This document shows, one piece after another, positions 50,224 through 58,810 of a stretch of DNA of 64,000 nucleotides. The DNA lies in assembly GCA_040757835.1 (NCBI GenBank), contig JBFLWJ010000012.1, positions 1 through 64,000 on the forward strand. The letters are read 5' to 3'. The notes below the pieces were generated by a model. That model did no database searches and was not told the origin of the DNA. It was given only the letters and a program-made list of their open reading frames with translations. The stretch's first letter is position 1. The number at the start of each line of letters is the position of its first letter. The stretch is from Actinomycetota bacterium (GTDB lineage Bacteria > Actinomycetota > Geothermincolia > Geothermincolales > RBG-13-55-18). The position numbers were made by a program, and so were the translations under genes.

Positions 50224-50267
50224 ATATTTTCGACACGGAGTCAGAAACAGGGATGAGGAGGACAAAA

Positions 50268-51326
50268 ATGGCTGAGGTGACCATCGTTGGGGGCGGGCTG
50301 GCGGGCATGACCGCCGCCATAAACCTGGGCAGGCGCGGCCATGATGTGGTTGTGCTTGAGCGGGAGGAGCGTCCCGGGGGCTCCGCTCTCTACCACCCAT
50401 CCGGACAGGGCAGTCCCCTGCGACTGGAAGCGTTGCAGGAGTACGTGGGTTTCGAGATCACGCCGGGCGTGGAGCCCATCAGGAACATGAGCGAGATCGT
50501 GGGGGGGAGAGAGCTGAAGGTGGATGCCTCGCGCATCAACGGCATCTTCTTCGAGCGTGGTCCCCGCTCCACCAGCCTGGACAGCCATCTCCACGAACTG
50601 GCGAGGGAGACCGGGGTGGAGGTGCGCTTCGGGACGCCGGTGCAGTCCCGCGAGGACATGGCCCAGCTGCCGCCCAACACCATCGTTGCGACCGGGCTAC
50701 ATTTCGAGGGGTTCGACGCCCTCGGCGTCCCCTACCTCACCTCCCATCATTTCACCTACAAGGGGACCTGCGATCCGGACCTCAACTACGTACACATGTT
50801 CCACGACACCTACACCAGCGATTACGGTTACACCTCGGCCTTCCGCGGCATACGCTACGTGCACCTCTTCAACCGCCTGCGGCCGATATCCCTTACGGGC
50901 AGGGACCGTTTCGCGGAGCACGTGGCGAGCTTCGACGGCTTCGAGGTGCCGGAATGGAACAGCTTCACCTTCCCTGTACCGGCCGCGTCGATCCATACCC
51001 CGCGCATCTACGTCGGCAGCAAGATCCTGGCCGGGACCCTGGCCGGTGCCATGGACCCCGTGGCCTTCTTCGGTCTGCACGGGGCGCTGGTCTCGGGGCG
51101 CATCGCCGCCATGGCCATAGAGGACAAGGAGCGCGCCTGGCAGGAGTTTCGCAAGTGCGTCTCGGTGTTCCCGGTGGCGTACCTGCTCTCGCGCGCCATG
51201 CAGCTGCAGCCACGGCGCTTGAGCATGCTCGCGTTCTGGATGGCCTTCAAGAACTTCGAGCGCATAGGGCTGATTCCGAAAGTGATCAAGGAAGGCGTGC
51301 CCGGATACCGCTGCCTTCCCAAATAG
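50268..51326 (+). CDS. Geranylgeranyl-reductase-like flavoprotein 4
   Basis: 352 residues from ATG 50268 with AGGAGG six bases upstream. VTIVGGGLAGMTAAINLGRR, GGSALYHPS, FFERGPRSTSLDSHLHELAR and ILAGTLAGAMDPVAFFGLHG with SGRIAAMA identify the same subfamily as the three minus-strand copies. Followed 157 bases later by a phytoene-desaturase-like gene, with a type B repeat element in between. Likely co-transcribed with that gene. Confidence 0.82.
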   Translation: MAEVTIVGGGLAGMTAAINLGRRGHDVVVLEREERPGGSALYHPSGQGSPLRLEALQEYVGFEITPGVEPIRNMSEIVGGRELKVDASRINGIFFERGPRSTSLDSHLHELARETGVEVRFGTPVQSREDMAQLPPNTIVATGLHFEGFDALGVPYLTSHHFTYKGTCDPDLNYVHMFHDTYTSDYGYTSAFRGIRYVHLFNRLRPISLTGRDRFAEHVASFDGFEVPEWNSFTFPVPAASIHTPRIYVGSKILAGTLAGAMDPVAFFGLHGALVSGRIAAMAIEDKERAWQEFRKCVSVFPVAYLLSRAMQLQPRRLSMLAFWMAFKNFERIGLIPKVIKEGVPGYRCLPK

Positions 51327-51334
51327 AAGTGCAA

Positions 51335-51460
51335 GGGGTCAGGTCTTGGATTTTGGATACCGGAGTATGTATTTCCATTTTATAGCAATTTACCCTTCAA
51401 TATGCAGGCCTTTTAGGAACGGCATCGAGTCTTGGCGATCAAAAAACAAGACCTGACCCC
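51335..51460. repeat. Inverted-repeat element, GGGGTCAG family type B
   Basis: GGGGTCAGGTCTTG at the left end (51335) is answered by CAAGACCTGACCCC at 51447-51460, and the left end matches 31558-31574 base for base over the first 17. The element fills the gap between two plus-strand flavoprotein genes. The interior shares only short AT-rich stretches with the other copy. Confidence 0.88.
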
Positions 51461-51483
51461 ACAGATCAATGGAGGTGTGTGAG

Positions 51484-52986
51484 ATGGCGGGAGAGGGAAA
51501 GAAGGTCCTGGTGATCGGTTCGGGACCAGGGGGGTCCAGCGTGGCCGCCCTGCTGCAGGCGCGCGGCTACAGCGTGACCCTGCTGGACCGCAACGAGTTC
51601 TATGGCGGTAAGTGCTGGTCGTTTACGCGCGACGGCTACGTGGTCGACTCCGGGGTGCACATGTTCTCCATGGGCCCATCCGGCCAGTTCGGCGACGTCA
51701 ACCGCCTGGTGCGGGGCGACCTGGAGTGGTGTACCGCCAACCCCAGCGAGCACCTGCTGGTGGCGGGAAAATACCGCCTCAACCTGTACCAGAGCCTCTT
51801 CGACCCCCGCGCCGCCCTCACGAACCTCGCCACCAACATGCGCATCGCCAGGGACGTAATCGCGGAGAAGATCACCCCCGGTAAGATGAGCAAGGAGCTG
51901 GACCGCGAGGTATACCGCGCCGCAAAGAAGAACTCACCCCTGGAGACCCTGCGCGCGGTGGCGAAGATCGCCACGCTCAACCCCTCCTACCTGGCGGAGC
52001 TGGACGAGATCACCCTGCAGGAGTTCCTGCACCGCATCACCGACGAGACCTTCCCGCTGCAGGGCATCTCCGCGCTCTCCACCCTATTCACCGTGATCCC
52101 GTTCAGCGAGCTGAGCGCGGGCGAGTTCATGTGGTGCTTCGCCAACACCTTCCGCAAGCGGACCCTGGGCGTGCCCCGCGGCGGCTCGCGCGAGATACCC
52201 GGCGCGTTCCTGCGCGCTCTTGCGCGCAACGGCGGTGAGGTGCGCCTGGGCTGCGAGGTAACCAGCATAACCGTGCGCGACGGTAAGGTCCGCGGGGTGG
52301 TGACCTCGGAGGGCGAGGAGATAGCCGCGGACATCGTCATCTCCAACGCCGGCATCAAGCGCACCCTGGAGATGGCCGGCGAGGAGAGCTTCCCCGCCGA
52401 CTACGTCTCCTACGTTAAGGGGCTCAAGTACTCCTACGCCTACATCACCACCAAGTACGGCCTGGACCGCCGCGTGGTCGACATCCCCGCGCCCGGCTTC
52501 TTCAGCATCCCCGCGGTGGACCCGGACCACATGTTCGACTACGTCGAGGAGGGCACGGTGCCCGACGACATCTTCCTCTTCACCCCCATCCCCTCGGAAT
52601 GGGACCCATACGCGGCGCCCCCCGGCAAGCAGCTGGTCATCTGCGGGGTGGTGGCTCCCATCGAGGTAAACAAGGAAAACATCGCCCATTGCGAGAGGCT
52701 CCTGGACCGCGGGGAGGAGAGGCTGCAGGCGATCTTCCCACAGATGGCAACCCACATCGAGTGGAAGATGCGCACCCACATCGCCCACACCGCCTCAATC
52801 ACCGGAAAGCCCACGGGAGAATGCATCGGCCTGGCCCAGTGCGTGGGCCAGACCGGAGTGCACAAGCCCAAGCCCTGGACACCGGTGAAGGACCTGTGGC
52901 TGGTGGGCACGGACGCGGGAGCGCGCGGCATCGGCACCGAGCAAGCCGCCGGGAGCGCCCTCTACGTGGCCAACCTCCTGGGCTAA
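51484..52986 (+). CDS. Phytoene-desaturase-like FAD oxidoreductase
   Basis: 500 residues from ATG 51484, with GGAGG at about 51471. VLVIGSGPGGSSVAALLQAR, LLDRNEFYGGKCWSF and VDSGVHMF are typical of the CrtI/retinol-saturase group, and LWLVGTDAGARGIGTEQAAG is the C-terminal FAD-binding part. In between, LGVPRGGSREIPGAFLRAL and GCEVTSITVRDGKVRGV follow the same family. It would saturate or desaturate an isoprenoid-like molecule. The context with GGR-like proteins on both strands supports chemistry on lipid chains or pigments. No other carotenoid genes are present. Confidence 0.87.
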   Translation: MAGEGKKVLVIGSGPGGSSVAALLQARGYSVTLLDRNEFYGGKCWSFTRDGYVVDSGVHMFSMGPSGQFGDVNRLVRGDLEWCTANPSEHLLVAGKYRLNLYQSLFDPRAALTNLATNMRIARDVIAEKITPGKMSKELDREVYRAAKKNSPLETLRAVAKIATLNPSYLAELDEITLQEFLHRITDETFPLQGISALSTLFTVIPFSELSAGEFMWCFANTFRKRTLGVPRGGSREIPGAFLRALARNGGEVRLGCEVTSITVRDGKVRGVVTSEGEEIAADIVISNAGIKRTLEMAGEESFPADYVSYVKGLKYSYAYITTKYGLDRRVVDIPAPGFFSIPAVDPDHMFDYVEEGTVPDDIFLFTPIPSEWDPYAAPPGKQLVICGVVAPIEVNKENIAHCERLLDRGEERLQAIFPQMATHIEWKMRTHIAHTASITGKPTGECIGLAQCVGQTGVHKPKPWTPVKDLWLVGTDAGARGIGTEQAAGSALYVANLLG

Positions 52987-53362
52987 GTAACCTGTCCTGG
53001 TGATGCGGCAACCCCGGGATCGCTGCGCTGCCCGCAGTCGATTCAAGTGACTGCCGGGGTGGCACGGACCGGGGTTGACCCCGAACGTGTCTCGGGCGTG
53101 ATGTAGTGTAATCACCCAGGCGGAACGGCGTTATTGAGAGTGTGAGGCCGCAAGCTGCAGGGGCGATCCCGGGACATGCGGCGGATCCGGCTCCGTGGTT
53201 TGCCTCAAACGTACCGGTTCCCGAGAGAGGCTTACCGTTTCCCGGGAAAGTCTAAAGGTCGCGTCTTATATGCCGTAATTACAGGCGAGAGGAGTGCATC
53301 CGTCTCCATTGTGTCGTATAGGTTGGGGACGCAAACAGAGGACGCAAAGACAGGGAGGGTGA
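52987..53362. other. Intergenic gap before the fourth CxxC paralogue
   Basis: 376 bases. A 22-base GGGGTCAG-family fragment lies at 53061-53082, matching 28303-28324. From 53190 to 53260 there are palindromic stretches (TTTCCCGGGAAA), and GACGCAAA occurs twice before the ribosome binding site (GGGAGGG at 53355). It may be a structured leader, but I cannot match it to a known riboswitch. Confidence 0.4.
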
Positions 53363-54457
53363 GTGAAGTACCGCCGCTGCAAGCTGTGCGGCATACCCCG
53401 CCGCATCAGCCGCATACACAGGTGGGAGACCAACGGCACCATCGTCAATAAACGCTTGCCCGGTGTCCGGCACGTGTTCATGGAGGCAGACTTCCTGCCC
53501 GAGCTGAGGCGACGAATCTCTAGTGGCCTGGATTTCCCCGTCAACCGCATCTTCTACGAGGCCGAGCGCAACTCGGTGCGCGTAACCGTCGAGGGTTTTC
53601 TCAAGGGCCCTTTCCTGAGGACGGTCGCACGCATCCCCATCTTCCGCAGGGCGGCGGTGCACTATTTCAACAACCTGGCGCGGGAGACGGGCACCGCCAA
53701 CTCGAAGACGGTGGCTTACCACTCCGGCAGGTACGGGCTGGCACGCATGCACAACCCCTTCGATCTCGACCTCATGGCCGCGGTGGTGGCGGGAGCGTTC
53801 GAGGCCCTGGAGAAGAAGCCGTTCCGCTCGTTCTGGAAGAAGGAAAACGGGAGCTACCTGCTCAGGGTGGAGGTCGAGGAGGAGAAACCGGAGATCTCCG
53901 CTCGCCTCGAGATCAGGCGCGAACCTGTCAAGGGAGGGGATTTTCACCTGCACACCTGCCCGCGCTGCGGGCTGCCTGCCGAGCTGAGCCACCTGGAATG
54001 GCTGGAGGACGAGGGCAAGATCATCGACCGGCGCCGCGGCATCCGCGTGATCAACCTCGACGGCTCCACCGCCAGGCTGGTCATCCGGGAACTGATAGAG
54101 GAACTCGGGGAATCGGTGATCCCCATCATCGTCAACGCCAAACGCGACTACACCCTGGTGATGCTGGAAGACCTGGGCATGGAGCCCGGGCTCGACGAGG
54201 ACAAGCGCGTCGAGGCGCTGCGGGATATGCTCTCCATGCTCCCCCTCTACGGCTGGGGGCTGGCCACGGACATGGAGTACGTGCCCGGCAGCACCCTACG
54301 GGTGTGGGTGGACAACCCCTTCGACGAGTACCTAATCGCCGGCAGGCTGGCGGCCTTCTACGAAGTCGCCGAGGGAAAGAGGGCACGCGTGGAGTGGAGG
54401 GAGAACGACCCCGCGAGCATCACCTACATCCTCTCCCCTGCCGGGGTCAGCCCCTGA
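53363..54457 (+). CDS. Duplicated CxxC-domain protein, paralogue 4
   Basis: 364 residues from GTG 53363 with GGGAGGG upstream. Knuckles CKLCGIP (Cys 6, 9) and CPRCGLP near residue 200, each followed by the family Trp; IIDRRRGIRVINLDG, LIEELGESVIPIIVNAKRDY and WGLATDMEYV are the matching later stretches. More diverged than paralogues 1-3: it lacks the first-half GYG strand. The last residues (GVSP and the stop) are encoded by a GGGGTCAG-type repeat that begins at 54443, so the C-terminus was changed by the element. Confidence 0.65.
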   Translation: MKYRRCKLCGIPRRISRIHRWETNGTIVNKRLPGVRHVFMEADFLPELRRRISSGLDFPVNRIFYEAERNSVRVTVEGFLKGPFLRTVARIPIFRRAAVHYFNNLARETGTANSKTVAYHSGRYGLARMHNPFDLDLMAAVVAGAFEALEKKPFRSFWKKENGSYLLRVEVEEEKPEISARLEIRREPVKGGDFHLHTCPRCGLPAELSHLEWLEDEGKIIDRRRGIRVINLDGSTARLVIRELIEELGESVIPIIVNAKRDYTLVMLEDLGMEPGLDEDKRVEALRDMLSMLPLYGWGLATDMEYVPGSTLRVWVDNPFDEYLIAGRLAAFYEVAEGKRARVEWRENDPASITYILSPAGVSP

Positions 54458-54577
54458 CATGTGACATTTTCCTAACGGCGTAATCTTTTCAGGTCTTTCT
54501 TTGCTGAAAATGTCACGTGTCAGGGGCTGACCCCCAGCTCTCTACCCAAAGAATGTCACATGTCAGGGGCTGACCCC
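54443..54577. repeat. GGGGTCAG-family type A element, triple-armed
   Basis: The left arm at 54443-54470 (with GGGGTCAGCCCCTGACATG) is answered by two inverted arms, one at 54507-54534 (with one change, CACGTG for CACATG) and one at 54552-54577. The element fills the whole gap between paralogue 4 and the AOR gene, whose stop is at 54579. Confidence 0.88.
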
Positions 54578-54578
54578 A

Positions 54579-56399
54579 TTACAGCTCGAGCTTGGAGGCG
54601 GGGATCCTGCCTTCCTCGTCCAGCCCCGCGAGTTCGTAAATCTCGGTGAGCATCCTCTCCATGTCGGGTACCGAGCCGGCGTTGGTCCCGTCCTCGGTGG
54701 GGGTCAGGGCCTTGGGCGGCAGCACGTCGTCGTTGCGCCCGGAACCACGCAGGTTGAGGATGTGCCGCTTCAGGTACCAGATGCGCCAGCCGCATTCCAT
54801 GAGCTCGTCCAGGGTGAAGTCGAAGCCGGTGGCGACGCGCATCATCTCCACCTGGTCGTCCAGGTTGAGGAATGCTCCGATGAACTCGCACATGCACAGC
54901 GAGTTGAAGAGCTGTCCGATGGCCAGGCACTTCCAGGTCAGCTCCGCCTTGCCCTTGCTGGTCATGCCCTTGAAAGGCCCTTTCAGACCCACCTCGGGCC
55001 AGGAGCCCATGCCCCCCTCCGCCAGCAGGTTGACGGAGTTGAGGTGGCAGGCGCCGCGGGCGCTCATGACGTATCCCAGGCCGTAGCCGTGGTAGCCGCG
55101 GGGGTCGTGGGCCGGGAAGTCGAGGCCGCGTACGGTGACTGCCAGTTCCGGCGCACCCAGCTCAGTGGCCAGGGCCAGGGAACCCCGGGCCATGTTCTCG
55201 CCGAAACCCTCGCGGGCGGAGGTGAGGCGGATGGCCTCCAGGGCAGCTTCCATGTTGCCCCACGTGAAGTCCAAGCCGGTGCGGTCCGGATTCGCGATGC
55301 CTTTCTCCTGGGCCTCCATTAGCAGCGCGATGACCGCCCCCATGGCGATGGTGTCCATGCCCAGGCGGTTGCAGAGGTCATTGGCCTTGGCCACGGCTTC
55401 CAGGCTGGGGTTCATGATGTTGGTCCCCATCATGCACACCGTCTCGTACTCCGGCCCTGCGTGCTCGTGCATGGCGAAGGGCCCCTCTTCCACCTTGACC
55501 ACACGCTTGCAGCGTACGCTGCATGCGTAGCATCCGATTATCTTCACGAGGATGTTGTCGTTGTAGTAGAAGGAGTTGAGGGTATCGAGGGCGTCCAGCC
55601 ACTCCCCGACGCTCCAGTTCTTCACCGGCACGTCCCCCGAGAGCATGCCGGTGTCCAGGGCGCCGTTGGTCCCCATCTCGTGCAGGGTGCCGGCCAGGAT
55701 GCCGCCCTTGAGCTTTTCGGCCAGGCGCTTGCTCAGCGCCTTGGCCGCCTCGGGGTCGGCGTATTTCATCTTGCCGCCGCCCCGCACCGCCACCGCCTTG
55801 AGGTTCTTGGAGCCCATCACCGCACCCAGGCCACAGCGGCCCGCGACGCTCCCGATCTCGTTGACGATGGCCGCGAAGCGCACTCCGTTCTCGCCCGCGG
55901 GCCCGATCTGCATGGTGCGCACGCTGCCGCCGCTCCCCTTCAGCTCCTCCTGCAGCCGCTCGTTGGTCTCGTAGGCGTCCATGCCCCAGAGGTGGGAGGC
56001 GTCGCGCAGCTCCGCCATATCGCCGTCCAGCCAGAACATAACCGGCTTGTCCGCTCTGCCCTTGAAGATGATGCCGTCGTAGCCGGCCAGCTTCACCGCC
56101 GCGCCGAAGGACCCGCCCACGTTGCACTCGCCCCACAGGCCGGTGAGCGGGGACATTGCCACCACCGAGGACCTGCCGCTGCCGGGAAAACTGGTCCCGG
56201 TGAGGGGACCGTTTATGAACATGAGAGGATTAGCGGGCGAGAGAGGGTCCACCAGGGGATCAAGCTCCTTTGCGAAGAGGTATGCGCCGATGCCCGTGCC
56301 CCCTATATACTTCCGGTAGACCTCCTCCTCGAGTTCCTTAATCTGTGTCTGGCCGCTACCCAGGTCGACCTCGAGGTAGCGTGTGGTAAAACCTTTCAT
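54579..56399 (-). CDS. Aldehyde:ferredoxin oxidoreductase (tungsten-type AOR)
   Basis: 606 residues from ATG 56399 (AGGAAAGAAGGG upstream). Starts FTTRYLEVDLGSGQ, then GTGIGAYLF, GPLTGTSFPGSGRSSVVAMS, and GRCGLGAVMGSKNLKAVAV; the [4Fe-4S] ligands are in CYACSVRC and NDLCNRLGMD. Family members interconvert aldehydes and carboxylic acids using ferredoxin and a tungsto-bispterin cofactor in the cytoplasm. It may supply or consume aldehydes of the nearby lipid-type metabolism. The cofactor needs strict anaerobic conditions, which fits the rest of the window. Confidence 0.92.
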   Translation of the reverse strand: MKGFTTRYLEVDLGSGQTQIKELEEEVYRKYIGGTGIGAYLFAKELDPLVDPLSPANPLMFINGPLTGTSFPGSGRSSVVAMSPLTGLWGECNVGGSFGAAVKLAGYDGIIFKGRADKPVMFWLDGDMAELRDASHLWGMDAYETNERLQEELKGSGGSVRTMQIGPAGENGVRFAAIVNEIGSVAGRCGLGAVMGSKNLKAVAVRGGGKMKYADPEAAKALSKRLAEKLKGGILAGTLHEMGTNGALDTGMLSGDVPVKNWSVGEWLDALDTLNSFYYNDNILVKIIGCYACSVRCKRVVKVEEGPFAMHEHAGPEYETVCMMGTNIMNPSLEAVAKANDLCNRLGMDTIAMGAVIALLMEAQEKGIANPDRTGLDFTWGNMEAALEAIRLTSAREGFGENMARGSLALATELGAPELAVTVRGLDFPAHDPRGYHGYGLGYVMSARGACHLNSVNLLAEGGMGSWPEVGLKGPFKGMTSKGKAELTWKCLAIGQLFNSLCMCEFIGAFLNLDDQVEMMRVATGFDFTLDELMECGWRIWYLKRHILNLRGSGRNDDVLPPKALTPTEDGTNAGSVPDMERMLTEIYELAGLDEEGRIPASKLEL

Positions 56400-56416
56400 C
56401 CCTTCTTTCCTCCCAC

Positions 56417-57253
56417 TTACTGTTTGAAGCCCCAGATATACACGCACGGCAGGATGTCCCTGTAGGAGGGTTTGGCCGATTGTGCGGCCAGCCTCCTCGC
56501 CACCCTCAATATCTCGTCGCCGCTGGCGCCGTGCCGGTGCCAGCAAACCGCCAGTGACAGCTCCCCGGGGAGGCTGCCGGTGAGCTCTTCCAGGGCCTCC
56601 TCCTCCCCGCTGTAGCGGCGTGTCACGTCGGCATGCCAGGTGAAAGAGTCCACTTCCACGAAACCGGCTTCCCTTACCAACTCCACCATATCAGCCCGCC
56701 CGAAGTCGTACGCCGGGTGCTGTCTCGCGAGGATGCCTGTCAGCTTCCGCCACAGGTAGGAGTCATCACCCCAGTCCATGGTGAGCTCCTCCTCGGAGAG
56801 CACCGGCTCGAAGATGGAGATGGCGCCACCGGGACGCAGCACGCGCGCCGCTTCCCGCAACACCGCCGGACGGTCCGGGACGTAGCTGAGCACCGACCTC
56901 GCCACCACCGCGTCCACCGCTCCGTCCTCCAGGGGGAGCCTGGAGATGTCGGCTTGCAGGGTACGCAGGCTTGATAGACCCTTCTCTTCCGCCCTGCCGG
57001 CCAGCTCCCGCAGCGCGCCCGGACTGGAATCAACCGCGTATACCAGGCCTTGCGGCCCCACGATCCTGGCCGCTTCAAGGGAGAGAAATCCCAGGCCGCA
57101 CCCGAGATCGACGACCCGGGAGCCCAGCGCGAGGCCGGCCTTGTGCACGACGCGGTCCCTCACCTGTGAGCGCAGGATGTGCAGTTGGCGGTCTATCGAC
57201 GCGCCCTCACGCTCCGTCTCGTCCAGCCATTTCGCCCAGATGTCCGACGGCAA
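56417..57253 (-). CDS. Class I SAM-dependent methyltransferase
   Basis: 278 residues from TTG 57253; eight bases separate it from the SCP2 stop. VVDLGCGLGFLSLEAARIVG (motif I), LVYAVDSSPGALRELAG, ADISRLPLEDGAVDAVVARS and ARVLRPGGAISIFEPV follow the UbiE-type order. The C-terminal part probably binds the acceptor. Placed between an SCP2 lipid-binding protein and an AOR on the same strand, so a lipophilic acceptor is a plausible inference only. Confidence 0.85.
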   Translation of the reverse strand: MPSDIWAKWLDETEREGASIDRQLHILRSQVRDRVVHKAGLALGSRVVDLGCGLGFLSLEAARIVGPQGLVYAVDSSPGALRELAGRAEEKGLSSLRTLQADISRLPLEDGAVDAVVARSVLSYVPDRPAVLREAARVLRPGGAISIFEPVLSEEELTMDWGDDSYLWRKLTGILARQHPAYDFGRADMVELVREAGFVEVDSFTWHADVTRRYSGEEEALEELTGSLPGELSLAVCWHRHGASGDEILRVARRLAAQSAKPSYRDILPCVYIWGFKQ

Positions 57254-57261
57254 TGTTTAGG

Positions 57262-57696
57262 CTAGTCCTCTTCATCTTCCTCGATGATCAGGTCATCGAG
57301 CCCCTTGCTCTTGAGGAGACCGATATAGATGGCGTAGGCGGGCTTGATCACCGGTAGCATCTTGAGCAGCTTGGGCACCGATCCCTCGGCGTCGATCTCG
57401 CCGCTGGAGAGGGCCCCCAGCAGGTTGAGCTGCCCGCACCAGAAGGCGTGCGCCGTGTCCAGTTCCATGGAGAGGGTCGCGTCGGGCTCCCATGCCTCCC
57501 CAGGTCCGCCCGGGTATACCTTGACCTCGTCGCCCCTGCAGTCGATCCAGTATTCTCCCTCCGGGTCACGGTAGTCGAACTTCACCAGCAGGTTGGAGTC
57601 CAGGGCCTTCTGGCGGATGGCGTCGTCCTGCATCAACTCGTCGAACACCCCCACGAGCAGGTCGTAGAATACCTGGATGTCTGTGAAATACGGCAT
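57262..57696 (-). CDS. SCP2 sterol-carrier-domain protein, second copy
   Basis: 144 residues, ATG with GAGGAGG upstream. LVKFDYRDPEGEYWIDCRGD, WEPDATLSMELDTAHAFWCG and the LLGALSSGEIDAEGSVPKLL strand-helix end match SCP2. Acidic C-terminus (EEDEED). It starts a minus-strand run with the methyltransferase and AOR. Likely binds a hydrophobic ligand or acyl-CoA. Confidence 0.8.
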   Translation of the reverse strand: MPYFTDIQVFYDLLVGVFDELMQDDAIRQKALDSNLLVKFDYRDPEGEYWIDCRGDEVKVYPGGPGEAWEPDATLSMELDTAHAFWCGQLNLLGALSSGEIDAEGSVPKLLKMLPVIKPAYAIYIGLLKSKGLDDLIIEEDEED

Positions 57697-58051
57697 GTCG
57701 TTCCTCCTCTCGAGCGTATCTTCCCTCGCGTCCTAATACTTATCTCCAAAATCGTGCCGCTTGAACCATTTCACCCGTCTCAAACGGGCGAGGCTAGGAT
57801 GGTGCAAGGGCCCTCCGATGCTTCTCTTTCGTCCTAGGAGGGGTTTTTATGGACCTTTACCCGGAAGGCCCTTCACCAAACTTTTACTCCGCTCCCCCGT
57901 GCTCCGGACACAGCAGCGCAATCCGCCTTGGTGGTGGATCAGCGGGAACGGGAAAGACGCTTTGCGTTGTGGGGTACAGCGAAACTCGCCTTGCGGCGCG
58001 CGGACGTGCATTAAATTATCACGCCGTTGGGCAAGTGTCAAACAGATGGGG
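57697..58051. other. Intergenic gap
   Basis: 355 bases without a supported gene; GC-rich short frames here are not convincing. GGAGGGGTTTTT at about 57837-57848 with an upstream CCCTCC could form a weak hairpin. A GGGGTCAG end at 58048-58055 runs into the stop of the HAD gene. Confidence 0.4.
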
Positions 58052-58720
58052 TCAGATGCCGGGGAAGAGGGTGAGGAGGGCCGGCGGGTCGGGTATCCAG
58101 TAGTCCGGCCTCTCCGCCTCCAGTGTCTCGCGGGCGAAAGGTCCCCAGGCCACCGCTCCCGCGAGCACGCCGGCGGCGCGGGCGCAGCGCAGGTCGTATG
58201 GGCTGTCGCCGATGAAGGTGGCCTGCGCGGGCACGGTCGCCAGGCGGTCCAGAGCCTCGAGCACCGGTTCGGGGTGGGGCTTGTGCAGGGTGGTATCGTC
58301 GGCGGTGATCACCACCTCGAAGAACCCGTCCAGGCGGAAGAACGCGAGATCGGGGAGGGCGCTGAAGTCGCGCTTGGAGGTCACCACCCCCAGCCGGTAT
58401 CCCCTCTCGCGAAGCCCGGCCAGGGATTCCCTGATGCCGGGGAACTCGCGCACCATCTCGTCGTGGTGCTGCGAGTAGAGGTTCTGATAGAGGGAGAATA
58501 TCTCGTCGGCGCGCCCCCGGTCGATGTCCCGAGCCTGCAGATGCAGGGGACGCCCGATCTCCGAGAGGATCTGTCCGTCGCTGCGCGGCGGCAGCTCCAG
58601 GATGCGCAGGGTCTCGCGGAAGCAGAATATGATGAGCTCGATGGTGTCGGCCAGGGTGCCGTCGAGGTCAAAGAGGAGGACGCTCAGGTTCTTGAGCGTG
58701 TCACTCGATGCGTCCGGCAA
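58052..58720 (-). CDS. HAD-superfamily phosphatase (phosphoglycolate phosphatase-like)
   Basis: 222 residues from TTG 58720 with GGAGGAGGG upstream. VLLFDLDGTLADTIELI (nucleophile Asp), LGVVTSKRD (motif II), KPHPEPVLEAL (Lys) and FIGDSPYDLRCARAAG (motif IV) with an alpha-helical cap between. The family removes phosphate from small sugars or phosphoglycolate. Its TGA stop lies inside a GGGGTCAG repeat end. Confidence 0.88.
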   Translation of the reverse strand: MPDASSDTLKNLSVLLFDLDGTLADTIELIIFCFRETLRILELPPRSDGQILSEIGRPLHLQARDIDRGRADEIFSLYQNLYSQHHDEMVREFPGIRESLAGLRERGYRLGVVTSKRDFSALPDLAFFRLDGFFEVVITADDTTLHKPHPEPVLEALDRLATVPAQATFIGDSPYDLRCARAAGVLAGAVAWGPFARETLEAERPDYWIPDPPALLTLFPGI

Positions 58721-58810
58721 TGTCGTCCCTCCTCCATCATCCGGCTTGTCCCGTGCATATGCCTCCGCCGCTTCACGGCATGTCTCCGGGAATAAGACGA
58801 GCCCAGTTCC

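Noticed and set aside
53160..53362. Possible cyclic-di-GMP riboswitch (GACGCAAA and CTAAAGG-like pieces)
   Set aside because: The pieces are in the wrong order and no matching helices can be drawn by eye.
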